This document shows positions 63,931 to 64,000 of a stretch of DNA of 64,000 nucleotides, one piece after another. Below the pieces are notes generated by a model that was not told where the DNA came from, searched no databases, and was given only the letters and a program-made list of their open reading frames with translations. How positions within the stretch are numbered: the first letter of the stretch is position 1; each line of letters starts with the position of its first letter. The DNA comes from Desulfovibrio psychrotolerans (GTDB lineage: Bacteria > Desulfobacterota > Desulfovibrionia > Desulfovibrionales > Desulfovibrionaceae): positions 124,001-188,000 of the forward strand of contig NZ_BLVP01000002.1 in NCBI RefSeq assembly GCF_013340305.1, given 5' to 3'. Made by a program: the position numbers and the translations under genes.

Positions 63931-64000
63931 TTTGCGTAGTCGGTTCGCCGCACAGGGCCTGCTGTTCTGCCTTGAGCTGTCCGCAGGCGGCCTTGATGTC
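63914..64000 (-). CDS. rlmN: 3' end of a probable rRNA/tRNA methyltransferase RlmN
   Basis: Read on the minus strand the last 28 codons begin DIKAACGQLKAEQQ and end at a TAA at 63914. The ACGQL block is the C-terminal radical-SAM methyltransferase segment of RlmN, whose cysteine (Cys355 in E. coli) is the one that becomes covalently methylated to the tRNA/rRNA adenine. Only this tail is in the window, so the call is tentative. Confidence 0.65.
   Translation of the reverse strand, partial: DIKAACGQLKAEQQALCGEPTTQTTAPA

Noticed and set aside
1-64000. tRNA or rRNA genes, prophage or insertion sequences
   Set aside because: No cloverleaf-like tRNA segments, integrase, transposase or terminal inverted repeats with target duplications were seen anywhere in the window.

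Overview
The window looks like a piece of a GC-rich chromosome from a sulfate-reducing deltaproteobacterium of the Desulfovibrio group (Desulfovibrionales). The support is the gene mix: a tungstate-binding protein (TupA), a DUF39-type homocysteine-biosynthesis protein next to a LarE-like PP-loop enzyme, DUF4390 followed by an NtrY kinase, a FlgC-like protein beside a sigma-54 activator, two complete branched-chain amino-acid (Liv) ABC transporters, and dense two-component and chemotaxis genes. The species assignment is inference. I see no phage, insertion sequence, integron, CRISPR array, rRNA or tRNA gene. Almost all of the window is intact chromosomal coding sequence.

Layout, 0-9.7 kb: a partial tupA on the minus strand is followed upstream by an 820-bp gene-free stretch. 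That stretch holds an 11-unit 13-bp tandem array, a 12-bp perfect inverted repeat and a 9-unit 10-bp array. Then come a universal stress protein, an exported protein, an MFS transporter and the first liv operon (livJ - attenuator hairpin - livH-livM-livG-livF - terminator), all on the minus strand.

9.7-17.1 kb: an orphan epimerase of the DapF fold that most resembles CntK-type histidine racemases, an HMA2-like small protein, a CheW, and a four-PAS NarX-type kinase with a downstream ArsR/SmtB metal sensor that carries both known kinds of metal site. A solute-binding protein and an exported MsrB follow on the minus strand.

17.2-29.3 kb: a FlgC-like protein, a receiver-less sigma-54 activator, a very large exported TPR protein, a MEMO-family protein, a stand-alone WcbI-like protein and a MOSC protein run on the plus strand. 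Then come an L,D-transpeptidase with a membrane coiled-coil partner, pyrE and purB on the minus strand.

29.3-46.5 kb (minus strand): FmdB-like zinc ribbon, a 36-residue basic microprotein, LarE-like enzyme, homocysteine-biosynthesis protein, a degenerate receiver-TPR protein and gpmA. Next is a DUF4390-ntrY-epimerase-HD-GYP-ntrX block in which a c-di-GMP phosphodiesterase and a sugar-epimerase-like protein sit between the kinase and its response regulator. A second complete liv operon follows.

46.9-64 kb: an RND efflux pair with a well-formed promoter, a methyl-accepting chemotaxis protein, a DUF4212/sodium-solute symporter pair followed by a cNMP-CBS-nucleotidyltransferase protein and a DEDDh exonuclease, glnS, a short PhnA-domain protein, a GNAT acetyltransferase, an iron-type alcohol dehydrogenase, and the 3' end of what is probably rlmN. 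Two further short tandem arrays with a 13- or 26-bp period lie at 61.8 and 62.4 kb and share an AATGnC core with the array near 1 kb.
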